DNA from: Sinomonas atrocyanea
Lineage (GTDB): Bacteria > Actinomycetota > Actinomycetes > Actinomycetales > Micrococcaceae
Direction of reading: 5' to 3'
Assembly: GCF_030812675.1 (NCBI RefSeq)
Contig: NZ_JAUSTE010000008.1
Span: 124,001 to 188,000 of the forward strand
Length of the DNA stretch: 64,000 nucleotides
The position numbers and the translations under genes were made by a program. Of the stretch, positions 50,354 through 59,156 are shown piece by piece. The notes beneath the pieces were generated by a model. The model saw only the letters and a list, made by a program, of their open reading frames with translations. It was not told the DNA's origin and made no database searches. How positions within the stretch are numbered: position 1 is the stretch's first letter; every line of letters starts with the position of its first letter.

Positions 50354-51303
50354 GCACACCGGCCGGCAGCGTCGTCACCGTCGGGGAGGCCCTCGTCTCG
50401 CTGAGGTCCGTGGGCCCGCTCGCGATCGGCGGCCCCCTGACCATGCACGCCGCGGGGGCGGAGCTCAACGTCGCCGTGGCCCTCGCCCGGCTGGGCCACG
50501 AGTCCTCGTGGGGCGGCGTGCTGGGCGACGACGAGCTGGGCGAGTTCATCCTGCGCAGCCTCGCCGCCGAACGCGTCGACTCCTCCCGGGTGCGCCGCGA
50601 CGCCCGGCCCACCGGGATCATGTTCCTCGAGGCGCGCACACCGGAGGTCTCCCGGGTCTTCTACAACCGCCGCGGGTCGGCGGGCGCCCGGCTCTCGCCG
50701 CACGATGTGGACCGCATCCTCGACAGGGACCTCGCCTGGCTGCACCTGACCGGCATCACCCCGGCGCTCTCGGACGTGGCCCGGGCCGCCGTGCTCCACG
50801 CGGCAGAGCTCTGCCGACGGCGCGCCGTCCCGTTCTCCGTCGACGTCAACTTCCGCTCCAAGCTGTGGAGCACCGAGGAGGCGGCGGAGGTCCTGCCCTG
50901 GCTCATCGAGGGCGCCGAGGTGGTCATCGGCTCCCCGGCCGAGCTCGCGCTCGCCGCCCCCGAGGGCGCCACGCTCGAGGCCGCCGCCGAGGAGCTCCTC
51001 GGCACCGGCGTGGGCGAGGTCGTGGCCAAGCTCGGCGCGGACGGGGCGCAGGCCTTCACGCCGCACGGCGCGCTCCACGCCCCCGCCTTCCCGGTCAGGG
51101 CCGTGGACACGGTCGGCGCCGGGGACGCGTTCACCGCCGGGTACCTCTCGGCGAGGCTCGACGGCGACGACGTGGCGGGGCGGCTGCGCCGGGGCTGCCT
51201 CCTCGGGGCCTTCGCGGTGGGGCACCTCGGGGACTGGGAGGGCCTGCCGCGCCGCGACGAACTCGCCCTCCTCGATCTGGGCGACGGCGAGACGCACCGC
51301 TAG
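50350..51303 (+). CDS. PfkB family 2-keto-3-deoxy sugar-acid kinase
   Basis: 317 residues from ATG 50350 (ATGA overlap). PfkB features: VTVGEALVSLRS at the start, AGAELNVAVALARLG, VDVNFRSKLWS and the anion hole/catalytic DTVGAGDAFTAGYLSARL near residue 258. NFRSKLW and the neighbouring dehydratase and aldolase point to 2-keto-3-deoxygluconate/galactonate kinase. It makes the phosphorylated substrate of the adjacent aldolase. Confidence 0.9.
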   Translation: MSTPAGSVVTVGEALVSLRSVGPLAIGGPLTMHAAGAELNVAVALARLGHESSWGGVLGDDELGEFILRSLAAERVDSSRVRRDARPTGIMFLEARTPEVSRVFYNRRGSAGARLSPHDVDRILDRDLAWLHLTGITPALSDVARAAVLHAAELCRRRAVPFSVDVNFRSKLWSTEEAAEVLPWLIEGAEVVIGSPAELALAAPEGATLEAAAEELLGTGVGEVVAKLGADGAQAFTPHGALHAPAFPVRAVDTVGAGDAFTAGYLSARLDGDDVAGRLRRGCLLGAFAVGHLGDWEGLPRRDELALLDLGDGETHR

Positions 51304-51341
51304 GACGGCGGCCGTTGGCGGCGTCGGCCCCGGTTCTCGGT

Positions 51342-51389
51342 GGCATCCGGCGGCAACCGATTGCGGGCCCGGGGGCGGCTCACTAGCGT
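51342..51389 (+). promoter_or_regulatory. Extended LacI-type operator 1 with leaderless promoter
   Basis: GGCAT (51342-51346), N5, GGCAACCGATTGCG (51352-51365). The right half overlaps -35 TTGCGG (51361-51366); a 17-bp spacer leads to TAGCGT (51384-51389), 6 nt before the ATG at 51396. The weakest palindrome of the four related sites, but with the same extra half-site. Confidence 0.7.
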
Positions 51390-51395
51390 GGAGGG

Positions 51396-52430
51396 ATGCA
51401 GCCTGAGGATACGCCCGTGCTCCGCGCCGCCGTGATCGGCTGCGGCGACATCTCCGCCCAGCACCTCGCGGCGATCGCGGCCCACGGCGCGGTGCGGCTT
51501 GTCGGCGTCGTCGACCCCGACCCGGCGCCGCGCGCTGCCGCCTCCGCCGCCCACGGCGTGCCCGGCTACGCGAGCGTCGGCGAGCTGCTCGCCGAAGGAG
51601 GCACCGACGTCGTCCACGTCTGCACTCCGCACAGCGAACACGCCCCGGCGGTGCTCGAGGCGCTCGCCGCGGGCGTGCACGTCCTGACGGAGAAGCCGCT
51701 CGCGCACACCCTCGCGGACGCCGAGCGGCTCGTCGAGGCGGCCGACGCCGCGTGGCTGGCCGGGCGGACCCAGCTGGGCGTGTGCTTCCAGAACCGCTAC
51801 AACGCCCCCGTCGCGGCGATGCGCGACCTCCTGGCATCCGGCACGCTCGGCGCCGTGATCGGGGCGCAGGCCACGGTCATGTGGCACCGGCCGCCCGAGT
51901 ACTACGCTGCCCGGCCGTGGCGGGGCACCTGGGCGGGCAGCGGCGGCGGCCTCCTCATGAACCAGGCGATCCACACGCTCGACCTCCTCCAGTGGCTCGT
52001 CGGGCCCGCCCAGGTTGTCGACGGGCGGGCCTCTGCCCGGGTCCTGGGGGACGTGATCGAGGTCGAGGACACCGCGGACCTGGTGCTGGAGCATGCCGGG
52101 GGCCAGCGCAGCGTCTTCTTCGCGACCAACGCCAACGGACTCAACGCTCCCGTCACCCTGGACGTCCAGACGGAGTCCGCGGAGCTGAGCCTGCGGGGGG
52201 ACCTCACCGTCCGTTTCGCCGACGGGCGCGTGGAGACGGTCGAGGAGTCCGGCGTCCTCCCCGGGGAGCGCAGCTACTGGGGCGCGTCCCACCGGCTGCT
52301 CATCGCTGACTTCTACCGGTCCGTCGCCGCCGGGGAGCGGTTCTGGATCGGCGCCCAGGAGGCCTCTGAGTCGCTGCGGCTCATCAAGGACGTCTACGCG
52401 CGCTCCTATTCGCCCGGCGCCTGGGCCTGA
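51396..52430 (+). CDS. Gfo/Idh/MocA family oxidoreductase
   Basis: 344 residues. Nucleotide-binding N-terminus LRAAVIGCGDISAQHLAAIAAHGAVRLVGVVDPD, then HVCTPHSEHAPAVLEALAAGVHVLTEKPLAHTL, with the EKP catalytic Lys. The second domain has WRGTWAGSGGGLLMNQAIHTLDLLQWLVG. NAD(P)-dependent oxidation or reduction of a sugar-type substrate; identity unknown. It starts a transcript with its own promoter and an operator shared with the sugar-acid genes, so belongs to that regulon. Confidence 0.9.
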   Translation: MQPEDTPVLRAAVIGCGDISAQHLAAIAAHGAVRLVGVVDPDPAPRAAASAAHGVPGYASVGELLAEGGTDVVHVCTPHSEHAPAVLEALAAGVHVLTEKPLAHTLADAERLVEAADAAWLAGRTQLGVCFQNRYNAPVAAMRDLLASGTLGAVIGAQATVMWHRPPEYYAARPWRGTWAGSGGGLLMNQAIHTLDLLQWLVGPAQVVDGRASARVLGDVIEVEDTADLVLEHAGGQRSVFFATNANGLNAPVTLDVQTESAELSLRGDLTVRFADGRVETVEESGVLPGERSYWGASHRLLIADFYRSVAAGERFWIGAQEASESLRLIKDVYARSYSPGAWA

Positions 52431-52435
52431 GATCC

Positions 52436-52484
52436 GGCAACTTCTGGCAAACGTTTACCATCCGACTGACTGCCTGCCTAGAGT
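52436..52484 (+). promoter_or_regulatory. Extended LacI-type operator 2 and promoter
   Basis: GGCAA (52436-52440), N5 (CTTCT), GGCAAACGTTTACC (52446-52459). It overlaps -35 TTACCA (52455-52460); an 18-bp spacer leads to TAGAGT (52479-52484). It begins 6 bp after the preceding stop and drives the TIM-barrel/dehydrogenase pair. Confidence 0.8.
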
Positions 52485-52546
52485 GAAAGCACTCTGTGAC
52501 GGCCGCCACTGGATGCGCTGGCCGTGAGGAACGATTGAGGAGACCC

Positions 52547-53407
52547 ATGGCCAAGATCGGCGTGCAGGCAATGATGCTCAAGGAGAGCTTCGCGGACATC
52601 GGGCCGTTCGAGACGCTCCGCAAGGTGGCGGAGATCGGCTACCGCGCCGTCGAGGTCTCCCAGATCCCCATGGACGGGCCGAATGTTGCCGAACTCGAGC
52701 GCTCCCGCGGGGAGCTGGGCATCGAGTTCGCCGCCCTGTCGGCCCAGCTCGACGGCGAGGCGGGAGCCACGCCGTACCCGCTCGCCGTGGACGTGGAGCG
52801 GGCAGCCTCCGACTGCGCCCGCCTCGGCACCGACATGCTCCGCATCGGCATGCTCCCCATGTCCGAGCTGCGCAGCGAGGACCGGGTGGTCGACTATGCC
52901 CGCCGCGTCGAGAAGGCAGCGCTGGCCCTCGCCGACCACGGCATCACCCTCTACTACCACAACCACCACGTCGACTTCGCCAAGATGGGCGGACGCTACG
53001 TGATGGACATCCTCGCCGAGGAGGCGCCCAGCATCGGCCTCGAGGTGGATGTCCACTGGGTCCAGCGCGGCGGCCTCGACCCCGTGCGCACGCTGGCGAA
53101 GTACGCCGGCCGCACCGCCATGGTCCACCTCAAGGACTACCGCATCGGCGCCCTGCCCGAGGAAGGCATCGCCGCCTACGAGGCGGGGGACTCCGAAGCG
53201 TTCCAGCGCCACTTCAAGGACGTGGTCCAGTTCGCCGAGGTAGGCGAGGGCAACCTGGACTTCGCGGCGATCGTGCCCGCCGCGGTCGACGCCGGCGCGC
53301 GCTACCTCCTCGTCGAGCAGGACCTGCTCTACGGGCGGACCGTGTTCGAGGCCCTCACCACCTCCCACGACAACCTCGTCGCCCTCGGCTTCGGCGACCT
53401 CTTCTAG
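52547..53407 (+). CDS. Sugar phosphate isomerase/epimerase-like TIM-barrel protein
   Basis: 286 residues from ATG 52547 with GAGGAG 6 nt upstream. IGVQAMMLKESFADIGPFETLRKVAEIGYRAVEVSQ, ITLYYHNHHVDFAKMGGRYVMDILAEEAPSIGLEVDVHWVQRGGLDPV, TAMVHLKDYRIG and EVGEGNLDF are the metal-binding strands of the xylose isomerase-like/AP endonuclease 2 fold. Relatives include inosose isomerases and 3-keto-sugar lyases. It is followed 12 nt later by a Gfo/Idh gene, a common pairing for oxidised-sugar metabolism. Confidence 0.88.
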   Translation: MAKIGVQAMMLKESFADIGPFETLRKVAEIGYRAVEVSQIPMDGPNVAELERSRGELGIEFAALSAQLDGEAGATPYPLAVDVERAASDCARLGTDMLRIGMLPMSELRSEDRVVDYARRVEKAALALADHGITLYYHNHHVDFAKMGGRYVMDILAEEAPSIGLEVDVHWVQRGGLDPVRTLAKYAGRTAMVHLKDYRIGALPEEGIAAYEAGDSEAFQRHFKDVVQFAEVGEGNLDFAAIVPAAVDAGARYLLVEQDLLYGRTVFEALTTSHDNLVALGFGDLF

Positions 53408-53419
53408 GAAGGCAGCAGC

Positions 53420-54583
53420 ATGAGCAGGAAAGTCCGCCTCGGCATCGTCGGGTTCGGCAACCAGGGCAGCCAGTACGCAGCACTCGTCGCGGATGGCCGG
53501 GTGCCGAACATCGAGATCGCCGCGATCGCCGACACGGATCCGGCGCGCCGCGAGCTCGCGGCGGAGCGGCACCCGGAGGCCGCGCTGTTCGACGACTATG
53601 CCGCGATGCTCGAGTCCGGGGCGGTCGAGGCCGTCGTGACGACCGTGCCCCACTACCTCCACCCGCAGATGGGCATCAAGGCACTCGAGCGCGGCATCCA
53701 CGTGCTGGTCGAGAAGCCGGCCGGCGTGTACACCCGGCAGGTCCGCGAGCTCAACGAGTTCGCCGCGGGCAAGCCGGAGCTGACGTTCGCGATCATGTTC
53801 AACCAGCGCACCAACCCGCTCTACCGCCGGCTCAAGGAGATCGTCGAGGCGGGGGAGATCGGCGCGATCCGCCGCACCAACTGGATCATCACCACGTGGT
53901 ACCGCCCGCAGGCGTACTACGACCAGAGCGACTGGCGCGCCACGTGGGGCGGCGAGGGCGGCGGCGTGCTCGTGAACCAGGCGCCCCACCAGCTCGACCT
54001 GTGGCAGTGGATCTGCGGCGTGCCCCAGCGGGTGTTCGCCAAGGCAGGCTTCGGCTTCCGGCGGAACATCTCGGTGGAGGACGAGGTCGTGGCGGTCGTC
54101 GACTACGGCAGCGGTGCCACCGGGACGTTCACCACGGCGACCCACGAGCTGGTGGGCACGGACCGCTTCGAGATCACCGGCGACGCGGGCAAGATCGTGG
54201 TCACAGACTCGAAGACCGCGGTCGTGACCCGCTACCGCCGCCCGGAACAGGAGATCAACGCGGGGATCCCGACCGAGGACATCTGGAAGATGACGAGCGA
54301 CCAGTTCGACCCCAATGAGTACTACACGCACGAGACGCTCGAATTCGACACCGCCTGGGGCGGCCAGCACGCCACCGTCCTCGAGAACTTCGCCGCGAAC
54401 ATCCTCGATGGCACCCCGCTCATCGCGCCCGGAAGCGACGGGATCCTCGGCGTCCGGCTCGCCAACGCGATCCACCTCTCGGCCTGGACCGGCAAGGAGG
54501 TCACGATGGACTTCGACGAGGGCGAGTTCCTGGCCGAGCTGAACAAGCGGATCGCCGAGGAGGGAAAGTTCCCCCAGCGCTGA
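53420..54583 (+). CDS. Gfo/Idh/MocA family oxidoreductase
   Basis: 387 residues. VRLGIVGFGNQGSQYAALVADGRVPNIEIAAIADTD is the dinucleotide fold; HVLVEKPAGVYTRQ supplies the catalytic Lys-Pro; WRATWGGEGGGVLVNQAPHQLDLWQWICG is the substrate domain motif. NAD(P)-dependent; likely oxidises a sugar or sugar acid at a ring carbon. Operon with the TIM-barrel protein upstream. Ends at a bidirectional terminator. Confidence 0.92.
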   Translation: MSRKVRLGIVGFGNQGSQYAALVADGRVPNIEIAAIADTDPARRELAAERHPEAALFDDYAAMLESGAVEAVVTTVPHYLHPQMGIKALERGIHVLVEKPAGVYTRQVRELNEFAAGKPELTFAIMFNQRTNPLYRRLKEIVEAGEIGAIRRTNWIITTWYRPQAYYDQSDWRATWGGEGGGVLVNQAPHQLDLWQWICGVPQRVFAKAGFGFRRNISVEDEVVAVVDYGSGATGTFTTATHELVGTDRFEITGDAGKIVVTDSKTAVVTRYRRPEQEINAGIPTEDIWKMTSDQFDPNEYYTHETLEFDTAWGGQHATVLENFAANILDGTPLIAPGSDGILGVRLANAIHLSAWTGKEVTMDFDEGEFLAELNKRIAEEGKFPQR

Positions 54584-54591
54584 GGGGCTCC

Positions 54592-54636
54592 CCGGAGGGC
54601 GGCCAGGGGGCGCCAGCGCGCCGGGCCGCCCTCCGG
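54592..54636. terminator. Bidirectional terminator
   Basis: CCGGAGGGCGGCC (54592-54604) pairs perfectly with GGCCGCCCTCCGG (54624-54636), 13 bp with a 19-nt loop, between the convergent Gfo/Idh and LacI genes, 6 bp from the LacI stop. Confidence 0.8.
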
Positions 54637-54642
54637 CGCGTG

Positions 54643-55683
54643 TCAGGCCAGCTTCGCCGGCCCTGTCGAGGCGCGCACCTGGAGATGGGTGGGCATGACG
54701 GCGAGCTTGCGCGGCGTGCCGCCATAAAGCGGATCGAGCTGGGCCAGCAGCATCGACACCGCGGTGCGGCCCGCCTGCTCGATGGGCGAGGAGATCGTGG
54801 TCAGCGGCGGGTTGCAGAAGTCCGCCCCGAAGATGTCGTCGCACCCCACGATGCTCACGTCCTCGGGAACGCGCACGCCGCGCTCGCGGAAGCGCTGGAG
54901 CATGCCGATCGCGATCAGGTCGTTGAACGCGATGAACGCGGTGGCGCCGGTGCCCAGGGCGGCGTCCGCGGCCGCGGCCCCGGAGAGCGTCTTGGGCGCG
55001 TAGGGGCCGATCCGCGTGACCTCGATGTTCCGGCGGGATGCGGCCTCCTGGATGGCCTGCCACCGGCGGTGCGTGGACCAGGAGCTGGTCGGGCCGCCCA
55101 CGTAGGTGACCTTGGTGTGTCCGAGGGAGGCCAGGTGCTCGAGGGCCTGCACCATGGCGCCCGGGGTGTCGATGAGCACGGTGGGCGCGTCCGCCGTCGC
55201 CCGGTTGATGGTGACGAGCGGCTGCCTGCCGGCCACCTCGGCGAGCTGCGCATCGGTCAGGCGGGAGGCGGCGAGGATGATCCCGTCCGAGGTGCGGCGC
55301 AGCCTCCGGAGGGCGTCGAGCTCGACGTCGGTGGCTTCCTCGGTGTCGACGAGCAGCTGGGTGTAGCCGGCCGCCTTGAGCTGGTTCTGGGTGCCCCGGA
55401 TGATGTCGAAGTAGAACGGGTTCGTGACGTCCGGCACGAGCACGGCGATGGCTCCCGTGCGGCCGGAGCTGAGCCCCCGCGCCTGGGTCGAGGGCACGTA
55501 GTTGAGCTCCGCGGCGATCTTCTCGATCCGCTCCCGGGTGCGGGCGTTGACCCGCTGGGGATTCGACAGGGCGCGCGAGACGGTCGACGTCGCCACGCCG
55601 GCCCGCTCGGCGATGTCACGGATTGTCGGCATGCGCTGGTCGGCGCCCTCGGAGGCTGCCGGGGGGGCGCTCGTGTCACTCAT
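54643..55683 (-). CDS. LacI family repressor, probable regulator of the sugar-acid regulon
   Basis: 346 residues from ATG 55683. A Ser/Ala-rich lead precedes the HTH MPTIRDIAERAGVATSTVSRALSNPQRVNARTRERIEKIAAELNYVPSTQARGLSSGRTG (about residues 18-77). The core has IAVLVPDVTNPFYFDIIRGTQNQLKAAGYTQLLVDTEE and VPEDVSIVGCDDIFGADFCNPPLTTI. It is divergent from the second ABC operon, and the operator at 55704-55727 lies between them. The same operator occurs at 51342, 52436 and 62835, so it likely represses all four units and itself. Confidence 0.92.
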   Translation of the reverse strand: MSDTSAPPAASEGADQRMPTIRDIAERAGVATSTVSRALSNPQRVNARTRERIEKIAAELNYVPSTQARGLSSGRTGAIAVLVPDVTNPFYFDIIRGTQNQLKAAGYTQLLVDTEEATDVELDALRRLRRTSDGIILAASRLTDAQLAEVAGRQPLVTINRATADAPTVLIDTPGAMVQALEHLASLGHTKVTYVGGPTSSWSTHRRWQAIQEAASRRNIEVTRIGPYAPKTLSGAAAADAALGTGATAFIAFNDLIAIGMLQRFRERGVRVPEDVSIVGCDDIFGADFCNPPLTTISSPIEQAGRTAVSMLLAQLDPLYGGTPRKLAVMPTHLQVRASTGPAKLA

Positions 55684-55703
55684 GGCTCCATTCCAGCAGC
55701 ACT

Positions 55704-55751
55704 GGCAACTTTTGGCAATCGCTTGCCGGTGTGTTCTCCTCTTCCTAGGCT
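55704..55751 (+). promoter_or_regulatory. Extended LacI-type operator 3 and promoter
   Basis: GGCAA (55704-55708), N5 (CTTTT), GGCAATCGCTTGCC (55714-55727). It overlaps -35 TTGCCG (55723-55728); a 17-bp spacer leads to TAGGCT (55746-55751), upstream of the ABC operon. It lies 20 bp upstream of the divergent LacI start, so can serve autoregulation. Confidence 0.82.
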
Positions 55752-55824
55752 GAGGGTCATGGGAAGGGCCAGTGAGCTGGATCACAGTGCGTCCTGGCTC
55801 GCAACGTACTCAAGGAGGAGACAT

Positions 55825-57177
55825 ATGCGAATCCGCAGCACGGCCACGGTGGCATCGCTCGCTGTCATGGCGTCCCTCGCCCTCGCCGCGTGCGGCTCGG
55901 GGTCGAGTGGAGGCTCGTCGTCCGGCGGGGCGGTGAACGGGGCGGGCAAGACGCTCGACGTCCTCGTGAACGTCAACACGAACTACCCGGAGCAGCAGAA
56001 GCAGTGGTTCACGGACACCGCCAAGAAGTTCAAGGACCAGACCGGCGCAGACCTCAAGTTCGAGACGTTCACCTCGGCGAACGACGAACTCACCCGGATC
56101 CAGACCTCTGTGGTCTCCGGCCAGGGCCCGGATGTGTACTCGCTGGGCACGACCTTCACCCCCACCGCCTATGCCACGAACGCCTTCGTCACGCTCTCCG
56201 ATGACGACTGGAAGAAGGTCGGCGGGAAGGACCGCTTCAACCAGGCCGCGCTCGGGATCTCCGGCCCGGACAAGGACCACCTCGCGGGCATCCCGTTCGT
56301 GAGCCGGCCGTTCATCATGGCGTACAACAAGGACCTCCTCAAGGCGGCAGGGATCGACAAGCCGGCCACCACCTGGGACGGACTGCTCGACCAGGCCAAG
56401 AAGCTCACCGATCCGGCCAAGGGCCAGTACGGCATGGCCGTGGCCTACAAGGACAACTTCGATCCCTGGAAGTACATCTGGGCCATGTCGGTGCAGGCCG
56501 GCAACCCCCTCGTGGACGGCAAGACCGCCAAGCTCGACGACCCGACGGTCCAGAAGGCCTACCAGACCTACTTCGGCTGGCTCACGAAGGACAAGGTGGT
56601 CAACCCTGCTGCCGTGGGCTGGAGCAACAGCCAGGCGCTCGCGGACTTCGCGTCCGGCAAGTCTGCCTACTTCCTCATGACGACCACGACCTCGCTGCCG
56701 ACGCTCGAGAAGTCCGCGATCAAGGACAAGTTCGAGTACTCGCTCATGCCGACCGTGGCGCCCGGTGAGACATCGTCGAAGTCCGACCAGCCGGCGGCCT
56801 CGATCCTGTCCGGCGACAACCTCGTGGTCGCCGACTACTCGAAGAACAAGGACCTGGCCTTCGCGTACGTCAACCTCGTCACGAGCAAGGACGAGCAGCT
56901 CAATTACCAGAAGACCTTCGGCGACCTGCCGGCCAACGCGGACGCCCTCGCCTCGCTGGGCAGTGCCCCGCACATGGCGGCGAGCACCCAGTCCGCCAAG
57001 GAGTCCAAGGCCACCCCGTTCACCGGCGCGTGGGGCGACATCCAGCTCGCCCTGCTCAACGTGACGGTGCAGTCCCTGCCCGACCTTGCCTCGGGGAACG
57101 TCTCGGATGCCGCTCTGAGCCAGCGCATCAAGGACGCCCAGACCAAGTCCCAGCAGTCCCTCGACAGGGCCAAGTGA
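55825..57177 (+). CDS. Sugar ABC transporter substrate-binding lipoprotein
   Basis: 450 residues from ATG 55825 with AAGGAGGAG upstream. The lipobox is ASLALAACGSG (Cys about residue 23), then a Gly/Ser linker. The mature part shows VLVNVNTNYPEQQKQWFTDTAKKFKDQTGADLKFETFTSANDELTRIQTSVVSGQGPDVYSLG, a family 1 solute-binding protein. By regulon it probably binds a glucuronide, galactonate-yielding or oxidised sugar; this is inferred only. First of a transporter/enzyme run. Confidence 0.92.
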   Translation: MRIRSTATVASLAVMASLALAACGSGSSGGSSSGGAVNGAGKTLDVLVNVNTNYPEQQKQWFTDTAKKFKDQTGADLKFETFTSANDELTRIQTSVVSGQGPDVYSLGTTFTPTAYATNAFVTLSDDDWKKVGGKDRFNQAALGISGPDKDHLAGIPFVSRPFIMAYNKDLLKAAGIDKPATTWDGLLDQAKKLTDPAKGQYGMAVAYKDNFDPWKYIWAMSVQAGNPLVDGKTAKLDDPTVQKAYQTYFGWLTKDKVVNPAAVGWSNSQALADFASGKSAYFLMTTTTSLPTLEKSAIKDKFEYSLMPTVAPGETSSKSDQPAASILSGDNLVVADYSKNKDLAFAYVNLVTSKDEQLNYQKTFGDLPANADALASLGSAPHMAASTQSAKESKATPFTGAWGDIQLALLNVTVQSLPDLASGNVSDAALSQRIKDAQTKSQQSLDRAK

Positions 57178-57195
57178 GAGAGCGGGACCTCCCGC

Positions 57196-58233
57196 GTGAC
57201 TGACATGAGCACTGCAAGCACCCCGAAGCCGGAGACCCGGCCGGCCGTACCCGCGGCCGGCCGGGGCGCCCGGCGCCCCCACCCCGCCGATCCGGGCGCC
57301 GCCGTCCGCGAGGAGCGCACCCCGCGCCCTCCGCGCCGACGCGGCCTCTCCGAGCGGAACCGTCCCCTGTGGATGCTCCTGCCCGGAGGCATCCTGATGA
57401 CCATCGTCATCCTGGTCCCCCTCGCCCTGGGCATCTTCATGTCCGCGCTCGACCTCGACCAGTACACGCTGCGCAAGTGGGTCTCCGCGCCGTTCATCGG
57501 TGCCGCCAACTACATCGAGGCCGTCACCCAGACCGAGCTGTTCCACGCCGTCTGGCTCAGCGTCTCCTACTCGTTCATCGCCACCGTCCTCGCGCTGCCG
57601 ATCGGCATCGCGGCCGCCGTGGCGACGCAGAACGCCTTCAGGGGCCGCGCGGTCGTGCGCTCCGTCTTCCTCATTCCGTACGTGCTGCCCTCGTTCGTCG
57701 TGGCGACCGTGTGGCGCACGATGTTCCAGCCGCAGGGGGTGGTGGACCACTCCTTCGGCGCCTTCGGGATCGATCCGGGGCTGTGGCTCAACGGCCCCAA
57801 CACGTACTGGGCCCTCATCTTCGTCCAGCTCTGGGCGTCCTGGCCGTTCGTCTACCTGCTCGCCCTCGCGGGCCTGCAGTCCGTGGACCACGAGGTGCAC
57901 GAGGCCGCCGCCCTCGACGGGGCACTGTGGTGGACCAAGCTGCGGTACGTGGTCTTCCCCTACCTCAAGGGCCCGGTGTCGCTCGCCTTCATCATCGGGA
58001 TGCTCAACCACATCAACAACTTCACCCTCCCGTTCGTCCTCTTCGGCATCCCCGCCCCCCACGATGTGGAGCTCCTGCCCGTCCTGACCTACGTGACGAG
58101 CTTCCAGAGCTTCCGCTTCGGTCTCAGCGCGGCCATGGCGGTCGTCTCGCTGATCCTCATCCTCATCCCGCTGTTCATCTACCTGCGCGCCGTCAAGCTC
58201 GACGACGCCGAAGCCCCGGGAGGCCGCAAGTGA
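57196..58233 (+). CDS. Sugar ABC transporter permease (MalF-like)
   Basis: 345 residues from GTG 57196 (ATG 57205 is an alternative). A long basic, Pro-rich start precedes six helices. LLPGGILMTIVILVPLALGIFMSALDLDQYTL is the first helix region; the EAA loop is EVHEAAALDGALWWTKLRYVVFPYLKGPV (about residues 234-262). The stop overlaps the GTG of the partner permease. No ATPase gene in the cluster. Confidence 0.92.
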   Translation: MTDMSTASTPKPETRPAVPAAGRGARRPHPADPGAAVREERTPRPPRRRGLSERNRPLWMLLPGGILMTIVILVPLALGIFMSALDLDQYTLRKWVSAPFIGAANYIEAVTQTELFHAVWLSVSYSFIATVLALPIGIAAAVATQNAFRGRAVVRSVFLIPYVLPSFVVATVWRTMFQPQGVVDHSFGAFGIDPGLWLNGPNTYWALIFVQLWASWPFVYLLALAGLQSVDHEVHEAAALDGALWWTKLRYVVFPYLKGPVSLAFIIGMLNHINNFTLPFVLFGIPAPHDVELLPVLTYVTSFQSFRFGLSAAMAVVSLILILIPLFIYLRAVKLDDAEAPGGRK

Positions 58234-59156
58234 CCCTCTCACAGTCCGCCACCAGGGCCGTCACCCCCGGCGGCCTCGTCGACAGGCCGGGTTCACGCCA
58301 GCAGTCGGAGGTCACCCGCCTCCTGCCCGTGTGGGTGATCGCGCTCGTCATCGCGGCGATCGGCCTGTTCGTCCTGGCACCGCTGCTGTACATCTTCCTC
58401 GCGAGCATCAACTCGGACATCTCCGTGGCCCGCGGCGACTTCTGGCCGGCCGAGTTCACCCTCGAGAACTACTCGAAGATCTGGTCCAGCGTGGGCCTCG
58501 CGAACGCCCTGACCAACTCGATCATCGCCGCCGGAGCCACCGCGGTCATCTCCGCGGTCCTCGCCATCGGGACGGCCTACGTGCTCGTGCGGTACCAGTT
58601 CTTCGGCCGCCTCACCATCCTGCGCGCCCTGCTGGGCCTGCAGTCCGTGCCGGGCACCCTGCTCGTCCTGCCGGTGTTCGTGCTGTTCTCCTCGGCAGCC
58701 ACCACCCTGGGCATCACGGTGATCGGCACCCGCTGGGGCCTCATCGTCACGTACCTCACGTTCGCGCTCCCGTTCTCCACCTGGGTCATGGTCACCTACC
58801 TGCGCGGGCTGCCGAAGGAACTCGAGGAGGCGGCGAGGATCGACGGTGCCAGCAACCTGGGCATCCTGACCAGGATCATCCTGCCGCTGAGCTGGCCCGG
58901 GATCATCGTCTCCGCCATCTTCGCCTTCCTGCTCGGCTGGAACGACGTGCTCTTCGCCTCGGTCATGACCCGGCCGGACACCCAGACCGCAGCCGTCGCG
59001 CTGCAGATCTTCGCCACCGGGACGGAGGGCGGGGCCATCCCGTTCTACGGCCAGATGATGGCGGCCTCGCTCGTCTGCGCGGCCCCGGTGGTGATCCTCT
59101 ACCTGTTCTTCCAGAAGTACCTAGTGGGCGGCCTGACCGCCGGAGGAGTGAAGTGA
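58230..59156 (+). CDS. Sugar ABC transporter permease (MalG-like)
   Basis: 308 residues from GTG 58230 (GTGA overlap). Six helices; FVLAPLLYIFLASINSD near residue 48, and EAA loop ELEEAARIDGASNLGILTRIILPLSWPGI (about residues 197-225). The stop again overlaps the next gene. A shared MsiK-type ATPase elsewhere must power the system. Confidence 0.92.
   Translation: MTLSQSATRAVTPGGLVDRPGSRQQSEVTRLLPVWVIALVIAAIGLFVLAPLLYIFLASINSDISVARGDFWPAEFTLENYSKIWSSVGLANALTNSIIAAGATAVISAVLAIGTAYVLVRYQFFGRLTILRALLGLQSVPGTLLVLPVFVLFSSAATTLGITVIGTRWGLIVTYLTFALPFSTWVMVTYLRGLPKELEEAARIDGASNLGILTRIILPLSWPGIIVSAIFAFLLGWNDVLFASVMTRPDTQTAAVALQIFATGTEGGAIPFYGQMMAASLVCAAPVVILYLFFQKYLVGGLTAGGVK

Noticed and set aside
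52478-54642. Very long minus-strand open frame opposite the TIM-barrel and Gfo/Idh genes
   Set aside because: His/Val/Gly-rich antisense shadow with no fold signature.
55810-58242. 810-codon minus-strand open frame opposite the second ABC operon
   Set aside because: Composition and repeats mirror the sense genes; no independent start or domain.
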